A DNA stretch of 64,000 nucleotides from Quercus robur (GCF_932294415.1 NC_065538.1:46848843-46912842), one strand, 5' to 3'. Counted from the stretch's first letter, positions 37,030 through 52,261 are shown. Program-made: numbers and translations. The notes: generated by a model not told the origin, from the sequence alone.

Positions 37030-37685
37030 TTTTTTTAAATTATTATTATTATTGTTGTTGTGTTTTGCTAATTCTAAATTTCATTCAGCAGAAGAAGGAA
37101 CAACAAAATCAGTCTTCCAAGCCTCCCTAACAGTAGATGGGATGGAAGATGTATTACAACCACAAGGACACTTTCTTTGGTTCAAGGATCAGGGCCGGCT
37201 CAAGGCCTAGGCAAGTTAGGCCTAGGCCTAAGGCCCCACTAAAAAACAAATTTTTTCTTGAAAAAAAAGGCCCAATTTTTTATAGTTAAAGGCCCAAATT
37301 TTTATAAAATTATATATATTTTCTAAAGGTTGTACATTTTTTTTATTAGTGATGTACAAATTTTACTATTAGCTTATAAATTGTCATGTTATTAATCACA
37401 AAAAATGTAATATAAACATTCATTAGTTAAATTGATGAAATTCATCAATGAGAAACAATATCACATTATATTTTGAACATTTTATAGTACTTTTAATTAG
37501 CGCATTTTTCTTTTTCATTTCTATTAAGACTCTCAAAGTACGAGACAACCTTAACTCAATTGAAACCCTAAAATATTTCAAAAAGATGTTGCAAATGTGT
37601 TAAATCATCAATTATAGATTAATCTCCCCTAATAGTTTGAGACTTTAATTTTTGTAAACTAATATCCTACAAAACCATACACCAA

Positions 37686-37727
<42 letters not shown>

Positions 37728-39880
37728 TCAAAATATAAAATTAAAAATTAGATTACAACTTTATTTAACTATACATCGTCTTATATCCAAAATAAAGTAT
37801 CTTTTCCAATCGCAGTATATTTTTATTTCTTTTTATTAATATTTATAATTCAACTATGATATTCAATTCTCTATATGAAATTAACATTAGTCTAGTTGGT
37901 ATTATTTATATATTTAATGTATCAAATTAACCTTAATTTGATTAGTATTAAATAATTTTGTTTAATTAATATTTATCTATTAAAGGCCCTGCATAAATTT
38001 TTCGCCTTAGGCCCCTAATTATGTTGGGCCGCCCCTGTCAAGGATATTACAGATAGTGTTAAAAACAGACCAGCAACTTTCTTCTCCGTTTTTGTTGATG
38101 GTGTCAATGCATATCTTGGGGTCTCCTTCCACAAGGATGCAAGGGAATTTCTCTGAGATTGCTAGTTGTAGAGTCCAAAAAATGGCAGAAGCCTCTGCTA
38201 GTAATGGATCACAAGGCAAGATATTTTTAGCCCAAGCCTTTAGTAATTCACCTCTATCATTTCTTGCAACCACTGCTAAGGAGGAACAATTATCAGAAAC
38301 AACAGCATCTGCATTTAATTTGATCATACCCGACGGAGGGCACTGCATATGGTCAGCTTTCTTCTTCTTTTGCTTCACTGGCTATTGTAAGAAACTGCTT
38401 TGCTCCCTTATTCTGCATTCCAAGTTACTATTAACTTTGTACAGCTTAATCTCTTGGTCACTAGAATGAACTACTTGATTTCTAAAGTTCCAATTGACTC
38501 CAATGTTAACGCCATCTGCAAGATTGCCTGAGGAGGATATTCTAGTATAGCTTTGAGTATATCCCCACAATAAGAGCTATGTAACATGTTTGGTATGAAA
38601 CCTTCACAACACCCAAACCAGATAGCCTTGGCTATTGGGCAATTAAAGAAAAAATGAGTGCTGGTCTCTTGCTTCCTTACATAGCGAGTAATTGTTGTCA
38701 TTTGATGCTAACTTCTATGCAATATTTTCTTTGGTTAGTAGGATGTCTGAGACCAGCCTCCATAGGAACATTTATTTAACTTTCATGGGTCTTGAGCCTC
38801 CATAGCTTTTGCTAGTTATTTACACCGGTTGCTATACTTGAGGCACTAGCACTTGTTGACCAGTGGCCTTGGATAACCCTATAAGCAAACTTCACTGACA
38901 ACAACCCTTAACAGTTCAAGTCATCACTCTATAACTCCTAAATGTTACTCTTGGTGAGATATATAGAGGGACATGCCCACTTTAGGTGTCCTATTTTCCT
39001 CTCAGTTTCTAACACAAACTCGATCTTTAATTGCACCAAAAGTGGCTTGCTTTGATTACACAACAACAGATGAAAGATCAAAGTATCTTATGGTTCTTGA
39101 TCTTAGGGAGTCATAGTGTATTCTATATTCACTCTTTGGTCTCTACTTTAGTGTTCTTTCTGAAGTTGAATAAAGTCTTGCGTTGGCTAGGGGCTTATAA
39201 ATTTACAAAATCTTGCAAAGATTGGTTGCAATATTCCATATTTGGCTAGATAGCATAGCAATGATGACAAAGAATAAGTGAGTTAATCTAGAACCGCTCC
39301 TAAAATCATATACACCAAACATCTCTTTATCCTACTCAACTTGTCTTAACAAGTAAGGACTCAGTACAACACACTTTTCACGCTTATCATAATCAAGTGT
39401 ATCTAGGATGCATAAACACCCATTTTAAACATCTCTTCTAAAAACTATATTTAAAATTATAAATTATAAAAAATAAAATAAAATAAAATAACCTATCTAA
39501 TCTTAAGCTTTGTTCATATCGAAGTTTAGGGGCATGCCATTTGGCCATTATTGCCATTAGTTTTTAAGAATCATATAGAATACATTACAAGAACATTATC
39601 AATAATGAGTCCACATGGTACAAAGGTAATTTGTGTGTCCGAGATGTACAAGGGAAGGATGCCTTGCAGTCTGTTTGATAACACTTCGACAATGATCTTG
39701 AAGATCACACTGCACAGGGCAATGAGTCTATAAATAATCTTGTATTTTCTCTGGTTATTTACCGGGTGAGTACGATATGTGTAGTTAATTTTCTGAAGCA
39801 TATGGTCAAAATTTAATGTTGAAAGGACACCTTGGGTGATCTCAAGGCCCACGACATCCTAGTAGTTTTTTTTTTTTAAT
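37030..39880 (-). mobile_element. L1-type LINE relic, interrupted by a hAT element
   Basis: Minus-strand segments, in the expected order, show a reverse transcriptase piece at 39571-39852 (RLIALCSVIFKIIVEVLSNR, FVPCGLIIDNVLVMYSI), a zf-RVT piece at 38471-38701 (ETSTHFFFNCPIAKAIWF) and an RNase H piece at 38046-38378 (KLNADAVVSDNCSSLAVVAR, LLAEASAIFWTLQLAI). Most of the reverse transcriptase core, including the YADD box, is not readable, so the copy is decayed and internally deleted. The T-rich run near 37025 would be its poly(A) tail. A hAT element (37190-38037) splits the 3' part. Confidence 0.8.
37190..38037. mobile_element. Non-autonomous hAT element with 8-bp TSD
   Basis: Starts CAGGGCCGGCTCAAGGCC, ends GGGCCGCCCCTG, and is flanked on both sides by TCAAGGAT (37182-37189 and 38038-38045). 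The 848-bp interior is A/T-rich with a (CT)n tract at about 37691-37722 and no transposase. CAGGG ends with 8-bp duplications are typical of hAT elements. It lies inside the older LINE relic. Confidence 0.9.
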
Positions 39881-40961
39881 AAAACACTGCTCCCGTCCCA
39901 TGCCATGATGCCATTCAAACCAGGCCGACTTGGAATGAGACATTTGATTTATTGCTTGAGCGACCTAAGGGCCTTTGGTTTCTACATTAGTGGATTCAGT
40001 TGTCATGAATGGGCGCTGGAAATAACCAGTGCCAATCTCCATCACTTTTTATTTCTATCCCTGTGCTACACTGCCATTACAAACCTTGACTCTACTTTTC
40101 TTTTCTTTTTCAAAATCAAATTAAAGTTTGGTATAAGTTAGGAGTTAGGACTTACACTTTCTCGGCCCAGCATGTTAAGACCGGAGCATGACAAAAACCC
40201 CCATTCTATTATTGGGGTTCTTAGAGCACCTCCAGTAGCTTCTCCAAATTTTTGTACTGTTTGAAGAATGAACAGTGACATTTAACTTTTATCTACCCAC
40301 TTTTTCAAATACACTTTCCAACAGATTCTCTATTCCATTCTCTATTTCATTTAAATATTATTTCTTCATTCTTTCTTTATTTTTTTTTATCATCATTTAT
40401 TCTTTCTATATTCATTCCCAATAATTATATTTTTCAATGAAAAGTGTTATATTCACAACATTTTTTGCAAAACTTTCATAAGAATCACATCAAAATTTTA
40501 TGTAAAAAATTGTTACTAGTTCTAATTTAAACCCACGTTGCTTTTTCCTTCTTTTATGAAATCTTGGATTTTTTTTGCTTCAATTCAAAGTCTAGCTTGC
40601 ACCCGTCACATGACCCGGTCCCCCCTCATTGGGACCTAAAAAAATTCTGCCAATTCAGAGTTAGGTAGGGTGGGTTAGTTAAGGAAACGCAGAAACTGCA
40701 TTTCCTCACAACCAAAATTTGTATAAAGTTTCAACTTCAAGGACAAAATTACGTGTTTGGCAAGGAAAAAGAAAGTCAATTTTGTGGCAAACGTTTGCAC
40801 ATATGCGCAATTTTCTTTTTTTCTTTTTTTTTTTTTTTTTTTTTTGAGAACCCACGTGCACAAATAAATTTCATTGAGACATAAGTAGGACGGTTCGCAT
40901 AACAAGTCAATTGTGAATTGCCAAAGAAATAAAAAACAAAGAAAAAGCCCCAAAAACAAGA
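39881..40961. other. Upstream region of Nudix gene 2
   Basis: Begins with degraded sequence that may belong to the LINE. A MITE-like left end (gagcacctccagtagcttct) sits at about 40225 without a matching right end. A T-run lies at about 40818-40844. The promoter of Nudix gene 2 should lie in the last few hundred bases. Confidence 0.45.
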
Positions 40962-42959
<1,998 letters not shown>

Positions 42960-43793
42960 ATCCTAAGCATTTTTTTTGGGTCTTATATCATGTGATTCTT
43001 GTTTAACACTACTAATTATTTACAATCTGCGATGTTTAAGTTATCACATCATTCTGTGTGAAGGATTGAATTTGAAATATGAAAATGAAATAACTAACAT
43101 TTTCTCCTGCTCTTCTTTCTTTTTCCTTATACTTTGTTACTGTTGTTATTTTGTGCTAGATGTTCTGCTTTTTTGCAAACTAATTAGATCGTCTATGACC
43201 AAAAATCTCAGTAGGTAAGCAAACTATTGGATATCAAGCAAGATCATGGCTGAAGTTGATGGCTACTGCACAAAATGATCAATGGTAATTAGATCATTGT
43301 TTTCCTAATATCAATAAAAAATAAAAAATAAATACAAAAAAAAAATTTATTTTAGTACTTTCATGACAGATATTTGGGGGGGAAAAAAACCCACAAATGT
43401 TGCCTACACATTATTAGCAAATAGATGAAACATTGTTCAGCTGACTCACTTATTAAGGTTTCCTGACCTATTAGCAGTTGTACCTCCATAATATCAGAAG
43501 AGAAATCTCAGCATGACTTGGTATAGTGGTTGATTTGCACATATAAAAACAAGCTATTTTTGTAAGAAAACAAAAGATTGAAGCGTCATTGAATTGATTC
43601 CAGCAAAACTATTGACAGAACCTTTATACATATGGACTCTTTTAACTTCATGCTCCTCAATACTACTAGGGTAATTACTTAAATGTCCATGGAAATAATT
43701 CTGAATTTTGCTTGTGGGGGAAAGAGAATGGAAATGCCCACAAAATATCAAATAAAACATCAATCTATTCAAGAAAAATTACAAATACCTCCC
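42960..43793. other. Convergent spacer between Nudix 2 and CHLI
   Basis: The two genes converge here, so it holds both 3' UTRs. No other feature seen. Confidence 0.6.
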
Positions 43794-45658
43794 TCAGCTA
43801 AACACCTCATAAAATTTTTCAATGACAAGTAAACCTGAGTCGATTGACTCCAAGGGATCCTTTCGAAGGCGGTGTCTTAAGCAGTTAGGAATTACAGTGG
43901 CAATATCCTCCGTGGTTACGCTATCTCTTCCCTTTAGAGCAGCTAGAGCTTTTGCAGCTCTATTTGTCACAATGTCTCCTCTCAACCCATCAACATTCAA
44001 CTCTGCACAAACCTTGGATATTTTCACCTGGAGATCACGATCAATCTGAACAGAAGAAAGTGAACTTCTAGCTGAGCCAATTTGTTGTTGGAGCTTTTCT
44101 TGCTCAGCCTTATAAGAATCCCTGAATTCCTTGGGATTTTTGTCAAAACGAGCTCTCTCCTCCACAATCTTGACTCTCAGCTCTGCATCCCTAACAGTCC
44201 CCACTTGTGCATGCATTCCAAACCGATCAAGAAGCTGTGGCCTTAGCTCCCCTTCTTCCGGATTACCTGAGCCAATGAGAATAAACCGAGCAGGATGTGA
44301 AATTGAAATACCCTCTCTTTCCACTGTATTCCAACCTGAGGCAGCTGAATCCAATAAAACGTCCACCAAGTGATCATCCAAAAGATTTACTTCATCTACA
44401 TAAAGAATTCCTCTATTAGCTTTAGCTAGAAGACCAGGCTCAAATGCCTTGACACCCTCAGTGAGGGCTTTCTCAATGTCAATTGTCCCACAGACCCTAT
44501 CTTCTGTAGCACCCAATGGCAAATCAACCATGTTGATTTTGGTCATGACAACAGATAGGTTCTCTCCTTTCATAATGTTTTCTCTGACTTCCACGCCCAT
44601 GGACTCTGGATCTTCTGGATCTGAATTAAATGGGTCACCAGCTACTACCTTGATTTCAGGAAGCAAATCAACTAAGGACCTAACAGTTGTGGATTTCCCT
44701 GTTCCCCTATCCCCCATGATCATGACACCTCCAATCTTGGGATCAATCACATTTAGCAGAAGGCATAGTTTCATTTCATCCTGTCCAACAATAGCAGGAA
44801 ACGGATACACCGGCCTCTGGCTTTCCTTTGCAGCAAGCTTCTGGGGCTGGAAATCATCAAGTTCACAGTCCTTATTAGCATAAAATTCAAAACCTATTCG
44901 TTAAAATTCTGCTATAAACATTCACTTCCAAGAAATGTTATCATCCACAGATATAATTTTCTTTTTGTTCTTTTTTACATATAAAGTTATAAGAAATACT
45001 CATTAACCATAAGATTATTTTGACAAACAGCCTGAGTGCACAAAAGGACCTCAAATCTTATTCAAACACCACAAGAAATATTCATGGTAACTTGAAGTTT
45101 TTGAGCAACCAATTTATCTATAGCATGTGTTTGAATAGAAAAGATAGCAACAAAAACCAAATATGATCTAAACAATAGGATAAATCAACAACATTAGACA
45201 AGTACCTGGTCAACAGAGTTGATGTCAGTTGCAACATTGGTAACTGCAACATGGAACTGAGACCTCCCCCTCTTACCATGAATCCCAATTCCTCCATAAA
45301 ACTTCCTCCCACTACTCTGCCCTGAAAACCCACAATTGTCAACATCAATATCAATCCACTAAAAAAGCTAAAACCCATTTCTTATCATCATTGCTAAAGA
45401 CTAAAAATCAATAAATTTAAAGTTTTTGGACAAAGAAGCACCACAAACGAACTGGGTCTGTCACGTGTGTACTCAATATGAGAATGAAAGTCCAAAATTA
45501 TGGTTCTGACCCAGAAAAATGCAGTGGGGTTTAGTTTGTTTAGTTAGTAATGTACCTGGAGATAAAGTGAGAGAGGAAATGGAAGGCTTGGAGGTCTGAG
45601 AAAAGAGGGGCCTGGAAGCCAAGATTGCAGTTGAGGAAGATCCTAGTACCGACGCCAT
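43794..45658 (-). CDS. CHLI: Magnesium chelatase subunit I, chloroplastic
   Basis: Three exons on the minus strand: 45658-45556, 45321-45206 and 44846-43794, giving 423 residues, near the usual 424. Exon 1 encodes a Ser-rich chloroplast transit peptide ([20 protein letters not shown]). The acceptor at 44847 (gatttccag) is preferred over one 24 nt upstream because it yields [12 protein letters not shown], as in other CHLI proteins. The AAA+ core has Walker [10 protein letters not shown] (about residues 118-126), Walker [14 protein letters not shown], and the arginine-containing [15 protein letters not shown] is the ATPase ring of the complex with CHLD and CHLH that inserts Mg into protoporphyrin IX, the first committed step to chlorophyll. 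An in-frame upstream ATG at 45715 exists but would add a non-conserved 19-residue leader. Confidence 0.97.
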
Positions 45659-46791
45659 GGGCAAGTGTTTATGAGTGCAGTGTGTGTTATGGTCGATGAG
45701 TTTCCTAGCCTTCACAGCTTGACATGGTTTCTTATTGCTTTGTTAGGTTGAGGATAAGAGGATAGATTTGATTCGAATTTTCTAAGTTCTTGTTCCCTAT
45801 TTTGTCCTTTCTCGATACTAATAATATAATAAAGAGAAAAAGAATTACATTGAAAATAAAATAAAATAAGTTAAAGGAGAGATTTTTAGAAAGCAAGAAA
45901 AAGAGAGAAGTCTCGAAAACAAAAAGAGATAGGGGTCTCTTTTATTTATTAAATTTTACCTAAATTGCAAATTACACACTAAATTTTGGGTTATTTTAGT
46001 CCTTTACTCTTAAATTTCAAATTTTGATTAGCATTTAGTAGCATTTGGATTTATTAACTTTTGTTAATGTATCAGGCCTAGTTGTTTGTTAAGTTCAAAA
46101 TTTAATCAAAACAACCCCAAATATGGAGGGTGCAAAATCAAAATAAATACAAACATAACAAAATTTAAAGATGTAATATACAATTTAGTCAATTTTTTTA
46201 GTGAATGAGAAGGATCTCTTGTTCCAAGAATGTTGAGATCCTCTCAATCATGCTCTCAACATTTTCTTTTTTACAAATTTTATCTTGTTAAAGGACAAAA
46301 AAGAATTTGAAATAATAATAATAGAAGTTAAGGTTAAATAGTAACCTTTATGCTCACACTAATTTTCTCTTCAATTTTCTACCTATCGTTTAATTGATGA
46401 ATTGTGGGTAGTTTAGATGGGAATAAGCCACTGATCTTATTTTCTTTTCCTCTTAATTTCCATTAACCATCATCTTTTGCTCTTTTTTTTTTCTTTTTTC
46501 CTTTTTTTTTAATCTTCCCTGCCCATTTCATTGTCTTGTTAACTAGCCAAAATGACTTTAAAAACAATAAAAAAAAATATTAAAAAAAAGGCCAAAAAAA
46601 AAAAAGTGTAAAGGCTAAAATAATATTTTTACAAGTTCTTTATACCTGCTCTCCACTCTTTTTTTTCCCTCCAAAATTCCACCTATTTCTCAGCATATGA
46701 ATTTTGGTCAACAAATGAATTTTTGTAAGTACATATGGAAATTGGCATCCACCATCCTTTTATTTTCCTTTTAATTTCCATTTATATCAAA
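45659..46791. other. CHLI upstream region
   Basis: A/T-rich, with T- and A-runs near 46470-46600. The CHLI promoter lies here; no element boundary or second gene is visible. Confidence 0.5.
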
Positions 46792-46794
46792 TAA

Positions 46795-46960
46795 GAGCAT
46801 TCACGTTGATGCTTTCAAATTGCTATATTACTATTTTTAACAAACCATTCCACAAAAAATATATTGCATTGATGGTTCTTTTTCAAATTTTTTTTGCAAA
46901 TGTGCTACAGTAAACTATCATTTATAGTAATTTTCTGTAACTCAAATGCTATAACAAATA

Positions 46961-47006
<46 letters not shown>

Positions 47007-47121
47007 ATTTTCTTTCTTCCTCGCCCCTCCCATCTCTCCCAAGCCTTCTCTTCCTTCAATTAAAAAACTCAAATTCTTTCTCTTTTTTTGTCTTTCTCAA
47101 TTCACTATTCTCAATCTCTTG

Positions 47122-47161
<40 letters not shown>

Positions 47162-47815
47162 TGTTGGTCTTCTCTCTCAAACAAATAAAGAGGTGGGTTT
47201 GCGGTGGTTCATGGGCAACATTGGTGGTGGTGATGATGACAATGGGTTAGCAATGTGGTGGGTATGTATTAGTTGTATTTAGGTTCTTTTTTTTTTTTTT
47301 TATGTGTGTTCATATGGGTTTGGTGCTTTTGATGGTGGTGGTGGTTGATTTTGGTTGTGAGTTGAGATTGGGATTTTGGGTTGATATTAGGTTGTGGGTT
47401 TTGTTTGATCTAGATGTGTTTGGTTTTGGCTATGTTTGATCAGATCGGGTTTTGGGCTTTGGTTGTGGGTTGTGCTTGATCGGATTTTGGCTATGTATAT
47501 TCATATGAGTTTGTGTTTGATATGGATATGAGTTTGGTGGTTGTGGTGGTGGTGGTTGATTTTGGGTTGTGAGTTTGGTGGTTGTGGGTTGAAGAGAGGG
47601 TGAAGAAGAAAATAAAGAGACAAAGACGAAGAGAGGTCATGGGTTGAAGAGAGAGAGAGAGAGAGAATAATAAATTAATTAATAGTATTTAGCTATGTTG
47701 TGAAAAATAAAAATATTGATGTAGGGTGAATTATGAAATGGTGAGTTAAAATAGATAAAGTAACTTTTTTAGAATGCTAAAAGCTAAATTTTTAACACCA
47801 TTGATGTGGATGCTC
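46795..47815. mobile_element. Family A non-autonomous TIR element, 1.0 kb
   Basis: Ends GAGCATTCACGTTGATG and CATTGATGTGGATGCTC with TAA on both sides (46792-46794 and 47816-47818). The interior has two (CT)n tracts (about 46966-47000 and 47133-47159), a G/T-rich block and the 3' signature taaaatagataaagtaac. A TAA duplication fits PIF/Harbinger. An ORF through the CT tract is only repeat translation. Confidence 0.8.
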
Positions 47816-47818
47816 TAA

Positions 47819-48750
47819 CAAAAAACCATGTCCTATGATTTTTTATTCTTCCTTTGACATCTTCTCTTTTTTACTTCTTATGGAAAACTACCAACTGTTT
47901 TAACAAATATTGGAAAACTATCATCCTTTGATTTTTTTTTCCCTCCCTTTGTCATCCACTCTTCTTTCATTTTTAGCAAACACCACCTTAGTTACTATAT
48001 ATCAAAAAATAAAAATAAATAAATAAAAAGATAAATAACATCTTTACAATAATATTTTTTAGTAGGAGAGGGAAAAAATTCAAATATAGGTTTTCCCTTA
48101 GAGGAAAGGAAGCCGGACATTGTCACCAAACCATAAGGCTTTTGACAACATCCTATCAATTAAAATTTATTATCTCTTTTGGCACAAAATTGTAAATCTT
48201 TTTTTCTCTGCTTAGACCCAAAATGGCTAGCTATAAGAGAAAGGCAAGATGAATCAACACCTTCAATTGATCGAAATCTACTAATTAACCAATGCAACTG
48301 TGAAATCTTTTCTCAAAACCTCTAAATTGGCATCTTAAGCTAGGAGGGATGGCAGTACCTTGCCTTGTATTGCCTTTGCTTAGTCTTCCAACTCAAGGTT
48401 CACAACCGATAACTTTCGTTGCCCATCCAAAAGCCAAAAGGAGTGAAATCAACTTCAATCTATGGGTGAGGTTGTTGAATAAGATCTTGCTAAATTGGCT
48501 AAGCAAACCATACTTTGGATATCACTCGAAGTAGGGCCAGTCGTCAGATTAAGTCTAAGAAACCAGCTTATTAAAGAACGCTAATTGATTCTAAGTACCC
48601 GTTTGGATCACGGCCAACGCACCCACGTTTGCCCTTTTTTTTTTTTTTGTGACCAGTGACTACTGCACTGTGCAAATAGGCAAATGAACAATGTTTTCGA
48701 TGTGAATAGTAATTCGGAAATTAATTTTTTATTGTTTTTAATTTTCAGCA
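47819..48750. other. Intergenic, nothing recognised
   Basis: No supported gene or repeat boundary. Confidence 0.5.
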
Positions 48751-48758
48751 AAATAAGC

Positions 48759-48996
48759 TAGGGGTGTGCAGAAAACCCACCGACCCGCCAAACCCGACTC
48801 GACCCACTGGGTTGGGTCGGTTTTTAAGGCTTGGTGGGTTGGGTTGGGTTACAAAAAAATATTTTATGGCGGGTTGGGTTGGGTTTGGGTCATAAAATTA
48901 CAAACCCGCCAAACCCAACCCGACCCACCCATATTTAATATATATTTAAAATATATTTTTATATTTAATAATTTTTTTTAAATCAATTGTAGGACA

Positions 48997-49036
<40 letters not shown>

Positions 49037-49118
49037 AATATATATTATATATTTAATAATTAAAAAAAAACAGTTGTAGAGCAGCATTTCCTTAGTTTAT
49101 CCTACTAATACTAATTTA

Positions 49119-49149
<31 letters not shown>

Positions 49150-49525
49150 TATATAATTAATAAAATTTTTTAAATAGCCTGTTCTTCCTATCCTATATAA
49201 AAGCCAATTAGTTCACACAAATCCTAATAAATTACTATTGTTGTTTAGTCATTAATGTTGTTTGCCTTTAAGGAGTTACATTGATACTAATCTTTAGGTT
49301 TTTTTAATATTTTAATATATTTTTTTCTACTCAATTTAATAATAATAAAAAAAAAAATTTCAAACCCATGGGTTCAACCCGACCCATGTGGGTTGGGTTG
49401 GACTTATGTGATAGGTTGAGTTGGGTTGGGTTTATGGGTTGGGTTGGGTTTTTTTTGACCCACCATGGTGGGTTGGGTCAAAAACTCCCCTCAACCCGAC
49501 CCAACCCGACCCATGCACACCCCTA
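48759..49525. mobile_element. Non-autonomous hAT element with GGGTT-rich ends
   Basis: Begins TAGGGGTGTGCA and ends TGCACACCCCTA, a perfect 12-bp inverted repeat. It is flanked by AAATAAGC on both sides (48751-48758 and 49526-49533), an 8-bp hAT-type duplication. The subterminal regions are made of GGGTTGGGTT-like motifs in both orientations; the centre has TA microsatellites (about 48998-49033 and 49119-49142). No transposase. Confidence 0.92.
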
Positions 49526-49533
49526 AAATAAGC

Positions 49534-49943
49534 AATATCCAAACGCACCATCAGTAACTTTTTAATGTAGAGGAAAAAAACTACCACCTAGTAACATTAA
49601 AGACACAATATTCAGTATTTTTCACAACTATCAAGTATCAAAATATGATTGATTTTCACATGAATCTATCACTAATATCATTTTATTGTTTATAATTGAG
49701 AGCTTGTCACTTTATCAATGCTTTTATGTATTAGGAGAAATACAGAATTGGCCTGTAGCCAATTTAGGACACGTGTTGTGCCTGTATCATGTCATGTACC
49801 AAGGAGCATTGGACGAAGCCAAACCCAATTCCAATTACAAATAAAGACTTATTACTCCGTGAACAACTCTCTTGTCTGATTGTGGTACCCCTGTCAACCA
49901 AAATACATACTACAGTACTAAAATCATGATGTGAACTTGTTAT
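49534..49943. other. 3' flank of the BAHD gene
   Basis: No feature beyond the presumed 3' UTR. Confidence 0.55.
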
Positions 49944-52261
49944 TTAATATCTAGACAGCCCAAACTCGTGGTTGGCAAACTCCTTCATCTCTTCCTTGAA
50001 AGCAGGCATGGCACTCTCTCGCAAATTCACTAACACCTTGAAACCATCCTTCCTTCCAGAACTAACCGAAGAATATGGTAAGAAAAAGCAAGGCTCAACA
50101 CTTCCAAGAAGGTTTCTTGAGAGTGGCAAAACTGTTACAGGACCACCCCAACCAAAATCAACAGTTGAGTGGCCTAAGTGCCTCCAATCTGTGAATCCAC
50201 TCACTCCTTTTCCTGCTGTGATCCCATCTCCATAATGCAGATGCTGGAAGTCAATAAACGAGCGAACGTATTCATCAGTGGCTCTGCTTTTGCTCTTGTT
50301 GATCAGCTGTGCTGTTTCCCAAATAGGTTTCTCTACCAACTCTTTGGCACTAAGCTGCGCGTACATTGGAACACAGCCATTACCCCAGTAACCGGCAGGT
50401 AGTGGTGGCTTTACCTGTTTTCTCATATTGATTGCATAAGCAAACTTCACCTTCTCTTCGCCTGGAATTTTTGAGGCTTTAACCCTGTTGCGTAAATGAC
50501 AAACAAAATGTCCAGGAGGCAACTCATAAGGCATAATAAGAATATAAATTCAATGTCGAAGCTATTGCCTAAAATGACAATAATTATAGGTTAGTACTTG
50601 TAATTGGGGTAAAAAATTTATCTATGATTCCTTATGAGCTATTAGGTTTCTTAGGTCCGTTTCAATATAGTTTATTTTGCTGAAAATTAAAAACACCATA
50701 ACAAAATAATTTTTAAATAGATGAATAATATCGTGAGACCCATTTTTAATATATATTTTTTTTCTGAATAAAGTGATTATGAGTCCCGTAAATAGTAAGT
50801 AAACCATGTATAAACAGTGCATGAATAGTCACTTTGTCCCCTAAAACTGAAAAGTGTGCACAGAAAAAAAAATAATAATAAAAAATGCTGAAAACGCAGA
50901 CACAAGTTCATCCGGATCCAAACACATACTTAATTAGTTCAATTATGTGGTTGTATTGAATTTATTGATCAATAAAACACATGATTGAATTTAATTATAC
51001 ATGAAAAATATAACATTATTTTCGTTGCATTAGTAAAAAAAAAACCATGTGATAGGTTTTAGTTTGGTATGCATGTACCATACCTACAAATTGAAACATT
51101 TACTTAATGCCAACTACAAATTTTATTTTTTTATAATACATCAACATAACAAATAGGTTAATATTCAATTAATTCAATAACTTTATTTCAATTGTCAAAT
51201 TAGTGCATAAGGCTAAATTTTTGTCAATTTCATTTCTCACGTAGTAACATTGTAAAAATGAGTCACCCCTTTTATGAATATATATATTTTTCTATAAAAA
51301 TAAAACTTATCCAATGACAAAAATCTGTCAAATGAAAAATTTTATGAATATTTTGTGTCATTTACTAACAGATTTGGCAATTTAGCTGATAATAAAGAAT
51401 ACAAAAAAATTTTAGAAGGCAAACACAAAAAGGAAATATAGAGGGGACTTACTTGGCTCGCCATATGAAAGCACCCAAAGCTTCAAAAGTGGTGAATTTC
51501 AATCCACACCGTTCAAACAGCGCGGTCTTGAACTTTTCCAAGCACTCATCACTCACATTAAAGCACTCCATCAAAACCGGACCAGTCTCCTCACTGTACG
51601 ATGAAAACCCCTTCTCCAAACTCAAGAACTCATGAATCGGTGCCTCAACTCGGGGCGGGTCTCTGGGCCCCAACAGACTCGTCCGATCCCACACCGGTTC
51701 AACCGAAACCCGAGTCGCCCCACGAGCCAACTCGGCCATAACGTTGAAGAACTGAGTCGCGCCGAGTCCATCACACAGCGAGTGGTGTATTGCGGCCCCG
51801 AGAGTAAACCCACCACACTTGAACACCGTGACCTGTAGCACGCACGGGTTCACAAGCCTCTCTTCCTGATCCGGGTCGGGCACCAACTGCTCCAGAAAGT
51901 GGGCATCCGGGTTGTCGTCGAGGTAGTTGAGAGATTCGAGAGTGGTGTCATCCACGGTGGCGTGGATGAGCGGGACGGTCAGGTTTTTAACACTGCAAAA
52001 GAGGTGGTTTTGCCGGAGAGTGGCGGCGAGAGGGTAGTAGTGGACGAGAGCGGCGGAGAGTGCGGCGGAAATGACTTGAAAGGGGTCGTTAACGACGGCG
52101 GCGGCGGCGGAGGTGGCGGTGTTGAGGTAGGTGCGGAGGTAACGGAAGGTGACGTGGAGGTTGGGGTCGGTGTCGAGATGGGAAAGAGGGAGGGTGTGGT
52201 CTTCGTGGAATGGTGGTGTGGTGGGAGATACTAAGGCGGTGTGTGAGATTTTGACTTGCAT
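49944..52261 (-). CDS. BAHD-family acyltransferase
   Basis: Two exons, 52261-51453 and 50484-49944, join in phase 2 to give 449 residues, a normal BAHD length. The catalytic HXXXD is H160-SLC-D164 in AAIHHSLCDGLG, and the structural DFGWG is at about 379-383. The single intron sits after WRAK, the usual conserved place in the family. BAHD enzymes transfer acyl groups from CoA thioesters to alcohols or amines in the cytosol, making esters and amides of phenylpropanoids, lipids and alkaloids. The N-terminus (MQVKISHTALVSPTTPPFHE) is well conserved, but I cannot name the acceptor or donor. The 5' end is unusually GC-rich for the window, with an Ala run (about 52-56) coded by GCC/GCG repeats. Confidence 0.93.
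50485..51452 (-). other. Intron of the BAHD gene
   Basis: 968-bp A/T-rich intron with consensus borders (gtaagt at the 5' end, acgcaacag at the 3' end). No inserted element seen. Confidence 0.8.

Noticed and set aside
40225-40420. Possible MITE starting gagcacctccagtagc
   Set aside because: Only the left end is visible; no matching right end or duplication, so not called as an element.
44847-44870. Upstream acceptor for CHLI exon 3
   Set aside because: It would insert eight residues (DCELDDFQ) not seen in the family; the gatttccag acceptor gives the expected join and length.
45659-45715. Upstream in-frame ATG extending CHLI by 19 residues
   Set aside because: MASVLGSSS at 45658 matches the usual start of CHLI transit peptides; the extension is not conserved as far as I know.
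46894-47282. Open frames through CT-rich DNA with Ser-Leu repeats
   Set aside because: They are translations of (CT)n tracts inside a TIR element.
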